Shown here: positions 1 through 11,602 of the stretch, one piece after another
How the letters are laid out: the number at the start of each line of letters is the position of its first letter
How positions within the stretch are numbered: position 1 is the stretch's first letter
Assembly (NCBI GenBank): GCA_951213105.1
Contig: OX578142.1
Span: 119,941,354-120,005,353 of the forward strand
Direction of reading: 5' to 3'
Length of the DNA: 64,000 nt
From: Amaurobius ferox
Lineage: Eukaryota > Arthropoda > Arachnida > Araneae > Amaurobiidae
Translations under genes and position numbers: made by a program
The notes under the pieces: model-generated
The model's input: the letters and a program-made list of their open reading frames with translations, nothing else
Told to the model about the DNA's origin: nothing
Database searches by the model: none

Positions 1-190
1 TACTTACTTTTCTCACTCCTTACTTACTTTTGAATATTAAAGAATTATAAATTAATAAAAGTCTATACCTAGGGTAAGTCAAATCTAACCTTACTCACTT
101 TTGCTTACTTTTCTCACTCCTTACTTACTTTTGAATATTAAAGAATTATTAATTAATATAAGTCTATACCTAGGGTAAATCAAATATTCA
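1..190. repeat. 101-bp tandem repeat, about 1.9 units
   Basis: Two near-identical units follow each other with a 101-bp period: the block TTACTTTTCTCACTCC ends at 20 and again at 120, and TCTATACCTAGGGTAA occurs in both. The array is cut by the window edge, so its true length is unknown. Confidence 0.85.
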
Positions 191-219
191 TAAAACATTT
201 CTGGTTCGCTAAACACATT

Positions 220-1015
220 TGAAAAAATCTGATGTGAGCAACACATGACTTTCCCTGCAGACTCAAATTCATTTTTTCTTTATTTCTTTAAGAACTCATT
301 AAATTGAGTTTAATTGCACAAAACACCACTAAATTTACATTTTTAATTCAATTTCTGCTTTTATTTGGTAATTGGACATTTTTCCAAAGGCGGCATAACA
401 AAAATGCGAAAAATCTCAAATATATCGAGAACGGTTAGACCTAGAATAATAGAGTTGTCCTTATTCCTTTTCTTGTCAAAAATTACGTATAAAACAAGCA
501 TTTAATTGATACATTTGAACATACGTAGTGTAGTCTTTTTTTAGATATTGGCGATTTTTGCAGGACATTTCTTAAAAAAAGGCAGGCAGGTTCAGAATCG
601 TACCAAAATCTAATCAGCACCAGAGTATTGCACAAGTGATTCATCTTCCAAATTTTGTGAAATTTGGTCAAATAGTATTTCAGCTAGAGTGGATACATGA
701 GATTTTTGCGGGTCATTTCGCAAAAAAAGACGGGTTCTTTTTTTCCGAATTATACCAAAAACTAATCAGCACCAGGGCCATATTCAAGGGTCTTACCTAA
801 CAAATTTTATGAAATTCGGTCTATTAGGTTTTGAGTTATAGTGGATACATACATTGCACAGACAGACATACACAGAGACATCACACTAAAAGTAGTTTTT
901 TCGTATTCTGGAGGTCTTGAATCATTTAGATCAGTTGAAAACTCGAGTTGCGATTTTCGACATGATTCCAATACTTTCCCTATGCATTACCATGTATTGC
1001 AGGGAAAGTAAAAAT
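220..1015 (+). repeat. Dispersed repeat family 1, copy 1
   Basis: About 0.8 kb that recurs in the same orientation at 49762-50515. Conserved blocks include TCGAGAACGGTTAGACCTAG, a run about an aggregate of 'GCAAAAAAAGACGGG', and CTAATCAGCACCAG. The ends carry a short inverted repeat: GACTTTCCCTGCAG near 250 and TTGCAGGGAAAGTA at the right end. This suggests a non-autonomous DNA element. No coding potential is visible. Confidence 0.65.
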
Positions 1016-1761
1016 TGTCAAACTTATGATAAAACTAGCAAGACCATTTTTCTTACTAAAATGTTTAAAGTGGTGAAAATCCTAAACGTTCAAAACAGCA
1101 GAATGCGTTTTAAATATTAGATAATTATTTCACAACGATAACTTACTTGAGAGCGTGTTCAAGTATCCAGAAAATTAGTATTCCCAAGAACTTTCGCATG
1201 TTCATTATATCATGAATTAGCCTAAATTATTGAGGGTATAAAAGTTACGTTGGTATTTATAGCCAACATCACTTTGCCTAAATGATCATTCTTTGATTAG
1301 ATAACTCAGGTAAAAAGTAATAAAATGTCCTGACTTAGAATTTTCTTCCCTCTATATAAGCGAAATTTCTTAGCTTCAATTTACATAAAAATAAGTACAT
1401 AAGTCTTTTATCATTGAGTTACTTGCTATAAAACTTTTAATAGTCGATTAAAAATATATTGAAAATATGTTTGAATTTCTCACAAATGAGAACACTAATA
1501 TAGGGGCTTATTTATGCCTATCCCTACTCTCAAGCAACTGATACCCGCGCGGTTCTTATTCTTTACATGTAAAGAATCAGAATTATTTTAGCTTTATTGA
1601 TTGAAATTAATTATTCAGGGTGATCCAAAAGATTTTATTCAAAAAATATTCAAAAAGGTTTTAAGTAGGTCAGACATACAAATACAATCCCGTTTTGCAT
1701 ATTAACGTGTAAGAACAAACAACACCGTGGGGTACTACAGATGCAAGAATAAACAAAAAAA
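1016..1761. other. AT-rich stretch, nothing recognised
   Basis: No ORF with meaningful codon structure, no repeat shared with the rest of the window and no RNA gene were seen. A TATAAAAG string occurs near 1236, but no gene follows it. Confidence 0.5.
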
Positions 1762-1773
1762 AGGAATGCAAAT

Positions 1774-2020
1774 GTTGTTGTTGTTGTGACTTATCCCCCG
1801 TGGTGAGGAGCGTCTATCACCACGTCCACTTGACCCCTGGTCTCATGGCGAAGGGGAAAATATGCAGCTTCACTTTTATTGAGGCTCCCAAAGGGCAGAA
1901 GTCTGACTTTGCCTCGATTACACAACATCCATGCCCGCTGGCGGGATTCGAACCCACAACCCGGCAATCCAGCGGTCAGACGGAAACGCATGCCCCTGAC
2001 CGCTCGACCACCAGATCGGC
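1774..2020 (-). mobile_element. tRNA-derived SINE with (CAA)n tail
   Basis: Read on the minus strand, the element starts with a tRNA-like head. It has an A-box-like TGGTCGAGCGG and a perfect B box GGTTCGAATCC, the internal RNA polymerase III promoter. An unrelated body of about 150 bp and a short (CAA)n tail follow. It is flanked by a perfect 12-bp target-site duplication, AGGAATGCAAAT, at 1762-1773 and 2021-2032, so both boundaries are exact. The 247-bp length fits a SINE. It has no coding capacity and needs a LINE reverse transcriptase. A 36-bp truncated relative of its tail lies at 40666-40701. The head looks Ser/Leu-tRNA-like, but I do not assign the isoacceptor. Confidence 0.92.
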
Positions 2021-2032
2021 AGGAATGCAAAT

Positions 2033-2708
2033 AATACAACACAGGTTTATTAAATACTATCAGCATACCCGTTCTTCGTACGGAGTATATAATAAAGAAA
2101 CTTAAAATTCTCAATCATGTGCAAATTTCTATAGTATAATAAATGGCATTGTTAATCAAAATATTCTGTTAAATATTTAATTTAATGCTCCTAAAAAGAA
2201 GTTTAAGTATCTCTGTTCTCGTTTTATAAAATTATCTTCACGGGCAGATCTGAAGAATAAAACATCCTGGCCGCTTTTGTAAGCAAATTTACAAAAAATA
2301 TAAAATTGAATCTATATATGCAAAATAAAAGCTTTAAAATTGTATAGAACACGTACTACTTATATACGCGAATATTAGAAGATATAATCTGCATTAGTAG
2401 AGTACATGTATAAATTGAAAATATCAATAAACCCGTAATCTTTAAACCTGAATACGGGTATATATTCTAATAGAATTCCCGTCTTCTTGATATACCCGTC
2501 TTCTTTAACCCCGGCAATAATTGATTCCAATATGTATGCCAAAATGAAAGTGCTACAATTATATGGGAATATATACCCGTACTACATATAATGTCGTGAA
2601 TTGGAAGTTATGTTCGTATGTTAGTAGAAAATTACACGTATTACAATATGAGTATTTATGAAAATTACCCGTATTACAAAACATCCTGTTCCCTTTTGTA
2701 CATATTAA
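2033..2708. other. AT-rich stretch with repeated CCCGTA words
   Basis: The words ACCCGTA, TACCCGT and ACGGGTA recur several times between 2430 and 2690. A phrase near 2262 (AAAACATCCTG...CTTTTGTA) is echoed at 2680. This may be a decayed repeat; no gene was seen. Confidence 0.35.
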
Positions 2709-2709
2709 A

Positions 2710-2968
2710 TGAAAACACCAAAAAGCCAGAATGTGCAGGAGTGCTATCTCAATAGGACCTTTCCTGCAAGATGGATCGGTGGAGAAGGCCACCCTGTCAG
2801 TTGGCCACCGCAGTCACCAAGCATATCACCCATTTGTTTCTCCCAGTGGTGGTCACCCCAAAAGCCTTGCCTTGTTTACGAGAGACCCCTGTAACATCTG
2901 ACGCGGACCTTGTCGCTAGAGTCGTTGAGACAGTAGCACGCATCCGCGAGCTACTGTCTTTGAGCTGA
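2710..2968 (+). pseudogene. Mariner-like transposase, C-terminal fragment, frameshifted
   Basis: The conceptual product resembles the C-terminal end of IS630/Tc1/mariner-type transposases. A WPPQSPS block at about 2802 corresponds to the WPPRSPDLTP motif around the third catalytic acid. It is followed by a VYERP-like block and then, in another frame, by TSDADLVARVVE. The shift between frames falls near 2880, and the aspartates of the SPD..D motif are lost. No N-terminal helix-turn-helix part or terminal inverted repeat was found, so this is a dead fragment. Family assignment rests on motif memory. Confidence 0.55.
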
Positions 2969-3247
2969 AAATACTTTTCGAAAATATTAACAATACGTTG
3001 CTTTCAGAAACCTAACACCGTGAAAACAATACAAAATAGTACTTTAACATCAGAAATAAACACAGTCATAAAACTAAGTTTATATAATCCAAATTTGACT
3101 AATAGAATCTAAATAATCGGGCATACATAACACCAAAAACGCCTGTTTGAAAAAGCCATTACCAACTCCAAAGTACTCCACTGCTCCTCGTAGCAACGAA
3201 TTGGCCACAGGTTGTGACGTCATGAAGCATTGCAATGCATAAAAGAA

Positions 3248-4536
3248 AACAAGAAAGATCAATCATGCATAAAACATTGATTATGAAACACTTTCCAACT
3301 GCAATGCAATTTTATTTACACATCTCTAAAATGCGATACATTCAGTGGTAATATTTTTAAAATTATCACAATGCTACATTAATTTATTATATTTGAAAAT
3401 TTAAAACTTCATCGAAAAACATGAACTTTATTCAAATGACATCATTGAAATACGTCGCCTGGTTTAAACATCTCTAAAATGCGATTCATTCAGCGGCAAT
3501 ATTTTTTAAATTATCACAATAATACAATAATTTATTACATTTGAAAACTTAAAACTTCATCGAAAAAAATGAACTTCATTCAAATGACGTCGTTGAAATA
3601 TAAATCGCCTGGCACTCTACGTAAAAGCTGCAAATATTTCATTCATATACTTTTATTCCTTTCATTCATCACAATACTATAATAATTTATTTTATTTAAA
3701 AACTTAAAACCATGGAGATAAACACAATTTAATTCTATGCTTAAAACTTCATCGAAAAAGTCTGCTGTAAAATCGTCTGTTATCTATGTAAAATCCATGA
3801 ATGTTTCATTCATATCAGCTATATTTCAGACTCAAAGAGCTAAATAATTTTGTGTTAAAGAAATTCAGCAATTCTTATACAACTCATCCTATATCTTTAT
3901 GAATTTACATTTTCCATAAGTGAAAATTAGGCATGTTTGTAGAAATAATCAAAGTTTGATGATCATTTAAACTCAAATATATTATAATTGCGTTATTTCA
4001 GAATGTAGATGCACAGAAATTAAGCAAAAATAAAGCGATTTTATGACGCATACAACACTAAATATGAATTAAAAAGTACTTTATAAATTACAATTTTGAC
4101 ATAAGATGGATGCCATATTTTATTTTGAAGTGGGTCCCGTGGTCTCTTCATATAATATGGGTGTAATTATTATTTTAATTTTTATTTAAAAAACTACCGA
4201 ATATATTTTGCTGAATTTTTTTTCATATTTTTTATAGGATAATTTGAATGTTTCCTAAAACTTTCAAAGCAATTTGTGAATTTTATATCCGTTTAAATGT
4301 TTGAAAAATTAGGTCCCATAGGGTTCAATGTATTTAGTTTTTCAACCCGGGTTCAGTCCAAAACTAATTAGGTGATGTTATTCATTTATATTCCCATAGG
4401 TCCCACAGATCATCTGAACAACATACTAAAATTTCATTTTGATAAATTCACTTTTACGGCAGTTATCGTACTAACGGACAGACAGACAGAAAGAACAAAG
4501 TCATAAACACTTTTCAACTATGTTGTAAAGTTTTAA
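3248..4536 (-). mobile_element. Helentron-like non-autonomous element, copy A
   Basis: Minus-oriented copy of the window's dominant repeat. In element orientation (right to left) it has a 5' hairpin of AACACTTT/AAAGTGTT type, a (GTCT)n core, a conserved block with ACGATAACTGCCG (varied here), degenerate internal monomers, a 3' subterminal repeat GTTGGAAAGTGTT and a terminal hairpin near TCAATGCTTTA. Some internal monomers are duplicated in this copy. It sits 23 bp from copy B in the same orientation. No coding capacity. Confidence 0.75.
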
Positions 4537-4559
4537 ATTTTCCATTCTATCTAGAAATT

Positions 4560-5791
4560 AACAAGAAAGATCAATCATGCTTAAAGCATTGATTATGAAA
4601 CACTTTCCAACTTCAATAAAATTTTATTTACACATGTCTAAAATGCAATACATTCCTCGGTAATATTTTAAAACTTATCACAATACTACATTAATTTATT
4701 ATATTTGAAAACTTAAACCTTCATCGAAAAAAATGAACTTCATTCAAATGACGGCATTGAAATATAAATTGCCTGGTTTAAACATCTCTAAAATGTGATA
4801 CATTCATCGGTAATAATTTTAGAATTATCATAATACTGTGATAATTTATTATATTTGGAAACTTCATCGAAAACAACTGAAATTCATTCAAATGACGTCA
4901 TAGAAAAAATAACACGCCTGGCTCTCTCTATAAAAGCAGCATTTCATTCATAAATAATTTCCCATTCATGTCATTCATCGCAATACTATAATAATTTATT
5001 TCATTTAAAAATTAAGAACTTGGAGCTACAAGTAATTAAACTCTATGCGTAAAACTTCATCGAAAAAAATCGTCCTTCTCTTTATAAAATCAATGAATAT
5101 TTCATTCATATCAGCTACGGAGACTCCATGAACTAAATGATTTTGTGTTGAAGAAATACAGCAATTCTAATACAACTCATTCTACATATTTTGCTGTTTA
5201 CATTTTACATAGGTGAAAAATAGGCTTCGTTGTAGAAATAATCAAATTTGGATGAGCATTTAAACTCAAATGTATTGTAATTGCGTTGTTTCAGTATGTA
5301 GATGCACAGAATTTAAACAAAAATAAAGTGGTTTTAGGACGGATACAACACTCAATATGAATTGAAAAGAACTTTAAAACCCACGATTTTGAGACAAGAT
5401 GGATGCCATACATCATTCTGAAGTGAGTCACGTGATATTTTCATATCATGGTCACGTGATCGCTTCATATAAGATGTGTTATTATTATTTTAATTTTTAT
5501 TTAAAAAACTACTGAATATATTTTGCTAATTTTTTTTTTATATATCTTATGGAACAATTTGAATATTACCTAAAATTTTCGAAGCAATTTGTGAACTTTA
5601 AATCCGCTTAAAAAATGTTAGAATAATTAGGTCCCATAGGGCCCAATGTATTTCATTTTTTCAACCCGGGTCACTCCAAAACTAATTGGGTGATATGATT
5701 CATTTACATTTCCATACGTCCTACAGACCGTTTGAACAACATACTGAAATTTCATTTTGATTAAGTCATGTTTACGGCAGTTATCGTGCTA

Positions 5792-5832
<41 letters not shown>

Positions 5833-5878
5833 ATGAACAAAGTCATAAACACTTTTCAACTTTGTTGTAAAGTGTTAA
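4560..5878 (-). mobile_element. Helentron-like non-autonomous element, copy B
   Basis: Full-length minus-oriented copy. The right end has the 5' hairpin, followed by the longest core of the set, a (GACA)n run on the plus strand at about 5793-5832. The left end has the terminal hairpin with ACAAGAAAGATCAATCATGC. Inside, four degenerate monomers of about 150-200 bp share a 'CATTCAAATGAC...CATCGAAAA' pattern. With copy A it forms a near head-to-tail pair. Confidence 0.8.
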
Positions 5879-6393
5879 AAACGTTAACTTTTAGTTTTTG
5901 TTTAACATTTCATAGAAAATTCAAAAATACATGATCAAAAATCTTGATGCTATAAACAAATTCTACACAACCGAATTAGCCTTAATATAAATTTTTATGA
6001 AATTCCTGCCCTTATATCCGAAGATTTTACCGTTTTAAATATGGAGGTGATTCAGAAATCCTCTCCATATTGAAAACTGAAAATTGAAGAACGAGATTAT
6101 TATTGCTTTAGCAGAACTGTTGTAATAAAACGTGTTATTTGATGCTTGTTTATTCTGATTACTCATCTTGTGTTTGAGGACGTCAAACCTTCATTAATCA
6201 GTTGTCTTATGAAATTCTAAAAAGGTCGACTTACGCGAATCACGTAATCAGCACATCTTAAGAACATTCGAATATATCAAAACAATGAGACAAGTTTATC
6301 GAATGGACACTTTAAAAATGTTTATTATATTTTTAAAATCTATATAATAAAAATTTACATATGAAAACATGTTTCAACATTTGATAATAGGTT
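5879..6393. other. Unassigned AT-rich stretch
   Basis: No ORF, repeat copy or RNA gene recognised. Confidence 0.4.
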
Positions 6394-6795
6394 TCTACCG
6401 AAAGTATTTTTCCAATTCTTATTTCAAATGAATTGTTACCTACCGAAAGTATTTTTCCCATTCTTATTTCAAATGCATTGATACATATCGAAAGTATTTT
6501 TCCCATTCTTATTTCAAATGATTTGATACCTACCGAAAGTATTTTTCCAATTCTTATTTCAAATGAATTAATACATACCGAAAGTATTTTTCCCATTCTT
6601 ATTTCAAATGAATTGATACCTACCGAAAGTATTTTTCCAATTCTTATTTCAAATGAATTGATACATACCGAAAGTATTGTTCCCATTCTTATTTCAAATG
6701 AATTGATACCTACCGAATGTATTTTTCCAATTCTTATTTCAAATGAATTGATACCTACCGAAAGTATTTTTCCAATTCTTATTTCAAATGAAATA
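6394..6795. repeat. 45-bp minisatellite, nine units
   Basis: Nine units start at 6397, 6442, 6487, 6532, 6577, 6622, 6667, 6712 and 6757 (ACCG or ATCG), each exactly 45 bp. Units largely alternate between a CCTACCG...CCAATTC type and an ACATACCG...CCCATTC type, a 90-bp higher-order repeat. Because 45 is divisible by three and the unit lacks stops, both strands are open (162 residues minus, 142 plus). That is expected from the period and is not evidence of a gene. Confidence 0.95.
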
Positions 6796-7114
6796 CATGA
6801 AAGTCGGATCCGTATTCTCATTCACGACAATGTAGGTATTTTCCACCGAAGACATATTTAGTTAAAACAGTTATAATTTCTCAAATATCATTTTAGCTTT
6901 CTTTATTATAAATTTGTATTTAATGTTTCAAGGTGGGGCGAAGGCTTAAATTTATGTTTATTAAATTTCACTTTTCGTTTATTTAAAGTATTTTATGCTA
7001 TTATAATTGAAAGATACAAGTCACGTCAGTTATTAAAATATACTGTTTAAATTTAATGAGAGATTCTTTTAGATATCTTGGGATTCAAGTATTTTGCATT
7101 CTTCTGGTTTTATT
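6796..7114. other. Unassigned AT-rich stretch
   Basis: Nothing recognised between the minisatellite and the next dispersed repeat. Confidence 0.4.
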
Positions 7115-7870
7115 TTTACTTTCCCTATACATAGTCTAATACATGCAGATATTATTGTGACGGGGTCGAAAATTTCGAATTCGAGTTTTCGACGGAAGAG
7201 CGCATTTTAAGCATGAACTCGAATCAAACGTTTTGAGCTAATGTGTGTGTGTGAGTGTGTGTGAGTGTGTGTGGATGGATGGGGATACAATATCTCTCGA
7301 ACAAATAGAGCATTTAGAACGAAATTTGGTACAAAAATTACAATCAGTGAATACCAGGAGCCTATTGATTTTGAACGCAATCGAATGTTTGGAAGACACC
7401 CCCCCCCCAAATTTTCAAATAGAATATTGAAAAAAATCATCAAAAAATCAAAACTCTCAATAATGCTATATAAACAGTCATGTCTTATGTAATGTTCTAT
7501 TAAAAACGATTGACATAAACTTTAGAACGCTAGCACGAACCGTTCTTGAGGTATTGCACTTTTTCAAATACATTTTTCAAAATGATCACAAAAAATTAAA
7601 ACAGCTATTAACAATTGTGAAATATGTTCACTTTTCATATGTAATATTATGCAGTAAATTTGTTAACATGATTCAAATAGATCTATTTCGCTCCATTCCT
7701 GAGAGAAAATACTTTGTGTAATAGTTTTGTATTTTAATGCCTAACAATTCGCCAACAGTCATGTATTTATTTTAAGAAATGTTCTTCTTTCCGTTTGTCT
7801 GTAACGCTTGATGATGCATTTGGCCTACTTGGCGACTCGTTTAGCAAAATATTTTCAACTTGCAATAAAA
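7115..7870 (+). repeat. Dispersed repeat family 2, copy 1
   Basis: Starts with TACTTTCCCTATACATAG, then a block with GAGTTTTCGACGGAAGAGCG, a (TG)n tract, and conserved blocks around GATTGACATAAACTTTAGAA and CACTTTTCATATGTAATATT. The same order recurs at 39133-39800 (plus) and 50960-51771 (minus). The first bases resemble the terminal motif of family 1, which suggests related mobilising machinery. No coding capacity seen. Confidence 0.65.
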
Positions 7871-7888
7871 TCCATATATTTTCCATAT

Positions 7889-8215
7889 GGATTTTTTTTA
7901 CACATTTTACTTGATAATTTGAATATTTCTGAAATTTTCAAAGCAATTTGGAAATTTTAATTCCGCTTAAAAAATGTTTGAAAAATCAAGTCCCGTAGGG
8001 TTCAACGTATTTCATTTTTTCCTGGGTTCAATCCAAAACTAATTGGGTGATATTATTCTTTTACATTCCCATATGTCCCACAGACCGTCTCAATAACATA
8101 CTAAAATTTCATTTTGATAAAGTCATTTTTACGGCAGCTATCGTACGAATGGACAGACAGACAGACAGAATGAACAAAATCATAAACACTTTACAACTGT
8201 GTTGGAAAGTGTTAA
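7889..8215 (-). mobile_element. Helentron-like element, copy C, 5'-end fragment
   Basis: Only the 5' third of the element is present. It has the CCGCTTAAAAAATGTTTG block, the GGGTTCAATCCAAAACTAAT block, a short (GACA)n core and the hairpin end CACTTTACAAC / GTTGGAAAGTGTT. The 3' monomers and terminal hairpin are missing; the break abuts the end of family 2 copy 1. Confidence 0.7.
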
Positions 8216-9357
8216 AAACAAACTTTTACCTTAATTCTTTGTATAAAAATTTCCCAATTTTATATTTTTAACACATTTGAATACAAATTACCTCGAACCG
8301 GACCCGAGACCCAATGGTCTTCGGTGAGCCGAGGTCATTTGTAAATTTCTTCGGGCCTGAGCCAAATTTAAGCACTGGTATTGTCGTTCGAGCCGGGTAA
8401 AAATCTGAAATTTCGGCCTGTGCAAACTTCTAGAACAGAGTTCTTCATCCGCACCTAGAAATAAAACCTAGCTCAAAGGGACATATGAATAATGGATACA
8501 AAGAGTGAACCGTTTGGTCACAGGCAAGATTTACAGTCCTTTGAAGTCCCCCATAAGATGAATAACGTGTGTGTGACTTGAAGAAATGTCTTGATAATTA
8601 CACCCTTTGTCTACGCCACTCATACCCCATGAGTATCTCTTACCAGAGTTAGACTTCTCAACATATTAAAAGCATTGTCTTCGTTTCATAAGTGAAATTA
8701 TGGAATATTTATTCAATAAGTAGAAGATTTATTAAATTAGAACTTTGATTATTTAATTTCATAATAGCAATTACGTGCACACCAGTTATACTTAAAAGAT
8801 GAGTGAAATATAGTTTTGTGTAGAATATTACATCTAAAGACCCAGTGCAAAGTCACCATACAGGTAGAATAGAGTAAAATTTAAATTAAAATATTATTAT
8901 GAATACGCAAAATATTTCTCGGCATGCTGCCTTTCCCTACGGTAAAACGACATTTACAGGCAACCATTGTTATTATTTGAAGTTTCGGATCGATTTTATC
9001 TTGGGTTTAAATTCCGTGACCTACGTGACAAATTTGATGAAATATCGCCAACTTAGCGACTTTTGGCAAGTTTTCAAAACTACTTGAATTTTCTCAATAT
9101 CTTAAATACTTTACAAGTTACGTTCATGTTCTAGTCATTTCTGTGGAGGGTATATAAGTTAATCATCGTTCAGTTGGATTGAGTTGACCCAATACGTTAG
9201 AAATAAATTGGGAAGTACGTCAGTGTTTTGAAAACAGAATTGTAGCTGTTTCGTATATTTTTCTTGTCTCGGAAATCGCGCTGCTTCTTTATAAAAAACG
9301 ACCGGTTTTTCAAAGTTTTTTGTTATTATAGAGGAGCGAAGCGAAGGCCCTTCTTTA
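8216..9357. other. Unassigned stretch with a CGGGCC-type dispersed repeat
   Basis: A GC-richer block at 8290-8440 (CGAACCGGACCCGAGACC, TCGGGCCTGAGCC) resembles in reverse complement the block at 38990-39070 (CTAGAGGTTTGC...GGCCCACGGGC). A piece at 9037-9070 with CGCCAACTTAGCGAC recurs at the far end of family 2 copy 3. A GGGTATATAAG string at 9148 followed by TCAGTT at 9170 looks promoter-like, but the spacing is short and no gene follows. Confidence 0.4.
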
Positions 9358-10668
9358 TTAACACTTTACAACAAAGTTGAAAAGTGTTATGACTTTGTTC
9401 ATTCTGTCTGTCTGTCTGTCTGTCTGTCTGTCCGTTAGCACGATAACTGCCGTAAAAATGACTTAATCAAAATGAAATTTTAGAATGTTGTTCAGACGGT
9501 CTATAGGACCTATGGGAATATAAATGAATAATATCACCCAATTAGTTTTGGATTGAACCCGGGTTGAAAAAATGAAATACATTGAGCCCTATGGGACCTA
9601 ATTTTTCAAGTATTTTTTAAGCGGATTTAAAATTCACAAATTGCTTCGAAAATTTTAGGCAATATTCAAATGGTTCCGTAAAATATATAAAAAAAAAATC
9701 AGCGAAATATATTCAGTAGTTTTTTAAATAAAAATTAAAATAATAATAACACCACTTATATGAAGCGATCACGTGTCCATGATATGAAACGATCACATGA
9801 CCCACTTCAAAATGATATATGGCATCCATCTTGTGTCAAAATCGTGATTTTTAAAGTTCTTTTTAATTCATATTGAGTGTTGTATCCGTCCTAAAACTAC
9901 TTTATTTTTGCCTAAATTCTGTGCATCTACATACGGAAACAACGCAATGACAATATATTCCAGTTTAAATGCTCATCTAAATTTGATTATTTCTACTATT
10001 AAGCCTATTTTTCACCTATGTAAAATGTAAACAACAAAATATGTAGAATGAGTTGTATTAGAATCGCTGTAATTCTTTAACACAAAATCAAATAGTCCAT
10101 GGAGTCAGCTTAACTGATATGAATGAAATATTCATTGATTTTAGAAAGAGAAGGACGATATTTTTCGATGAAGTTTAACGAATAGAGCTTACTTACTTGT
10201 AGCTCAATGGTCTTAATTTTTAAATAAAATAAATTATTATAGTATTGTGATGAAAGACATGAATGGGGGAATTATTTATGAATGAAATGTTGCTTTTATA
10301 GAGAGAGCCAGGCGTGTTATTTTTTTATGACGTCATTTGAATGAATTTCAGTTGTTTTCGATGAAGTTTTCAAATATAATAAATTGTCGTAGTATTATGA
10401 TAATTCTAAAATTATTACCAAGGAATGTATTACATTTTAGAGATGTTTAAACCAGGCAATTTATACTTTAATGCCGTCATTTGAATGAAGTTAATTTTTT
10501 TCGATGAAGGTTTAAGGTTTCAAATATAATAAATCAATGTAGTATTGTGATAAGTTTTAAAATATTACCGAGGAATATATTGCATTTTCGACTTTTTTAA
10601 ATAAAATTGCATTGAAGTTGGAAAGTGTTTCATAATCAATGCTTTAAGCATGATTGATCTTTCTTGTT
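9358..10668 (+). mobile_element. Helentron-like non-autonomous element, copy D
   Basis: Full-length plus-oriented copy. The 5' hairpin TTAACACTTTACAAC... is followed by (GTCT)n at about 9402-9431 and the block GTTAGCACGATAACTGCCG. The 3' end has GTTGGAAAGTGTT, the hairpin around TCAATGCTTTAAGCATG, and ends ATCTTTCTTGTT. Both flanks are T-rich, and no longer target duplication is visible. It carries no ORF of its own. Confidence 0.8.
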
Positions 10669-11602
10669 CCTAATGAAGCGAAATCAACATTTGACTAAAT
10701 TTTGTCATCTCTTTTACTCGAAAAGTAAAATTTTGCATACTTACGTGAAATTGGACACAGATGTGCAGAATTATAATTTTAATAATTAAAACGAACTATA
10801 ACAGGGCGAAATGCCGATTTTTAAATCGCGCATGCTTACTACGTTTCGTACGAGTAACTAGTAAACAACTTTTAAACAGCTAATCAAGGCATGTGCACTT
10901 ACATGCATTGTGATTTAAAGATGCTTCTGTATATTAAATACGTTTTCATGGTTTAAATGTGTTACTTTTATTTCATTGCTTTCCCACATTCTAATTTATT
11001 TAACTTAATATTCAAATTCCAAAAACTTGTGTACCCTTCTGTATTAGGATTCTCAAAAATTGAAAATAATTTTTTATACTTCTAATTTCATAATTATTTG
11101 TTAATCAAGTTTTAACTTAAAATCTATCACATTTCGCACATTTTATTTTCGCGATTTTATTCAAACCCCAGATTTTTGTTAGTAAAGAAATCTCGAAATA
11201 TTTTACAATGTTCACAAGTCTTACAAATTTTATTTTAATGAATGCATGTGAGTATATATAAATTTGTAGGAAATATTCCAAAGCCAAGGCAAAATCAAAT
11301 TAGAACCTAAAAAGTGGGGTTACTTTTTCCTCTTATCGTCAAAATACAAAACACGTAGCAACGTTTTATTTCGACTTCGTGCTAAAAGGTTCCTTTGGGA
11401 GAATATCAATACTCTGTAAGTTAAAAGAAAATGGACGTTTCACAGAATGTAAAGTATGCGTTCATTCGGAATTTTAAATATTCCTAAAGTATTCGTGTCG
11501 AATTGTTGAACGTATACTGCATCTCGTTGGACATAAACTACACATCGTTAAACTTATTCTGCGGTGTTAGACTTTTTTTAAGGAACTCAATAATAGTTAA
11601 AA
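10669..11602. other. Unassigned AT-rich stretch
   Basis: No gene or repeat shared with the window was recognised. Confidence 0.4.

Noticed and set aside
1950..2020. tRNA gene on the minus strand (good B box)
   Set aside because: The tRNA-like part is the head of a SINE with a tail and target duplication; the cloverleaf is not followed by a terminator but by SINE body.
6394..6795. CRISPR-like array
   Set aside because: Units are contiguous 45-mers without spacers, in a eukaryotic context with no cas genes.
6333..6861. Overlapping 162- and 142-codon genes
   Set aside because: Both frames are produced by a stop-free 45-bp repeat whose period is divisible by three.
9146..9180. Core promoter (TATATAAG plus TCAGTT)
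   Set aside because: TATA-to-initiator spacing is too short and no exon or ORF follows.
9352..10668. Tc1/mariner or foldback classification of the 1.3-kb family
   Set aside because: No TA duplication and no true terminal inverted repeat; inverted repeats are subterminal and only one end has the distal hairpin.
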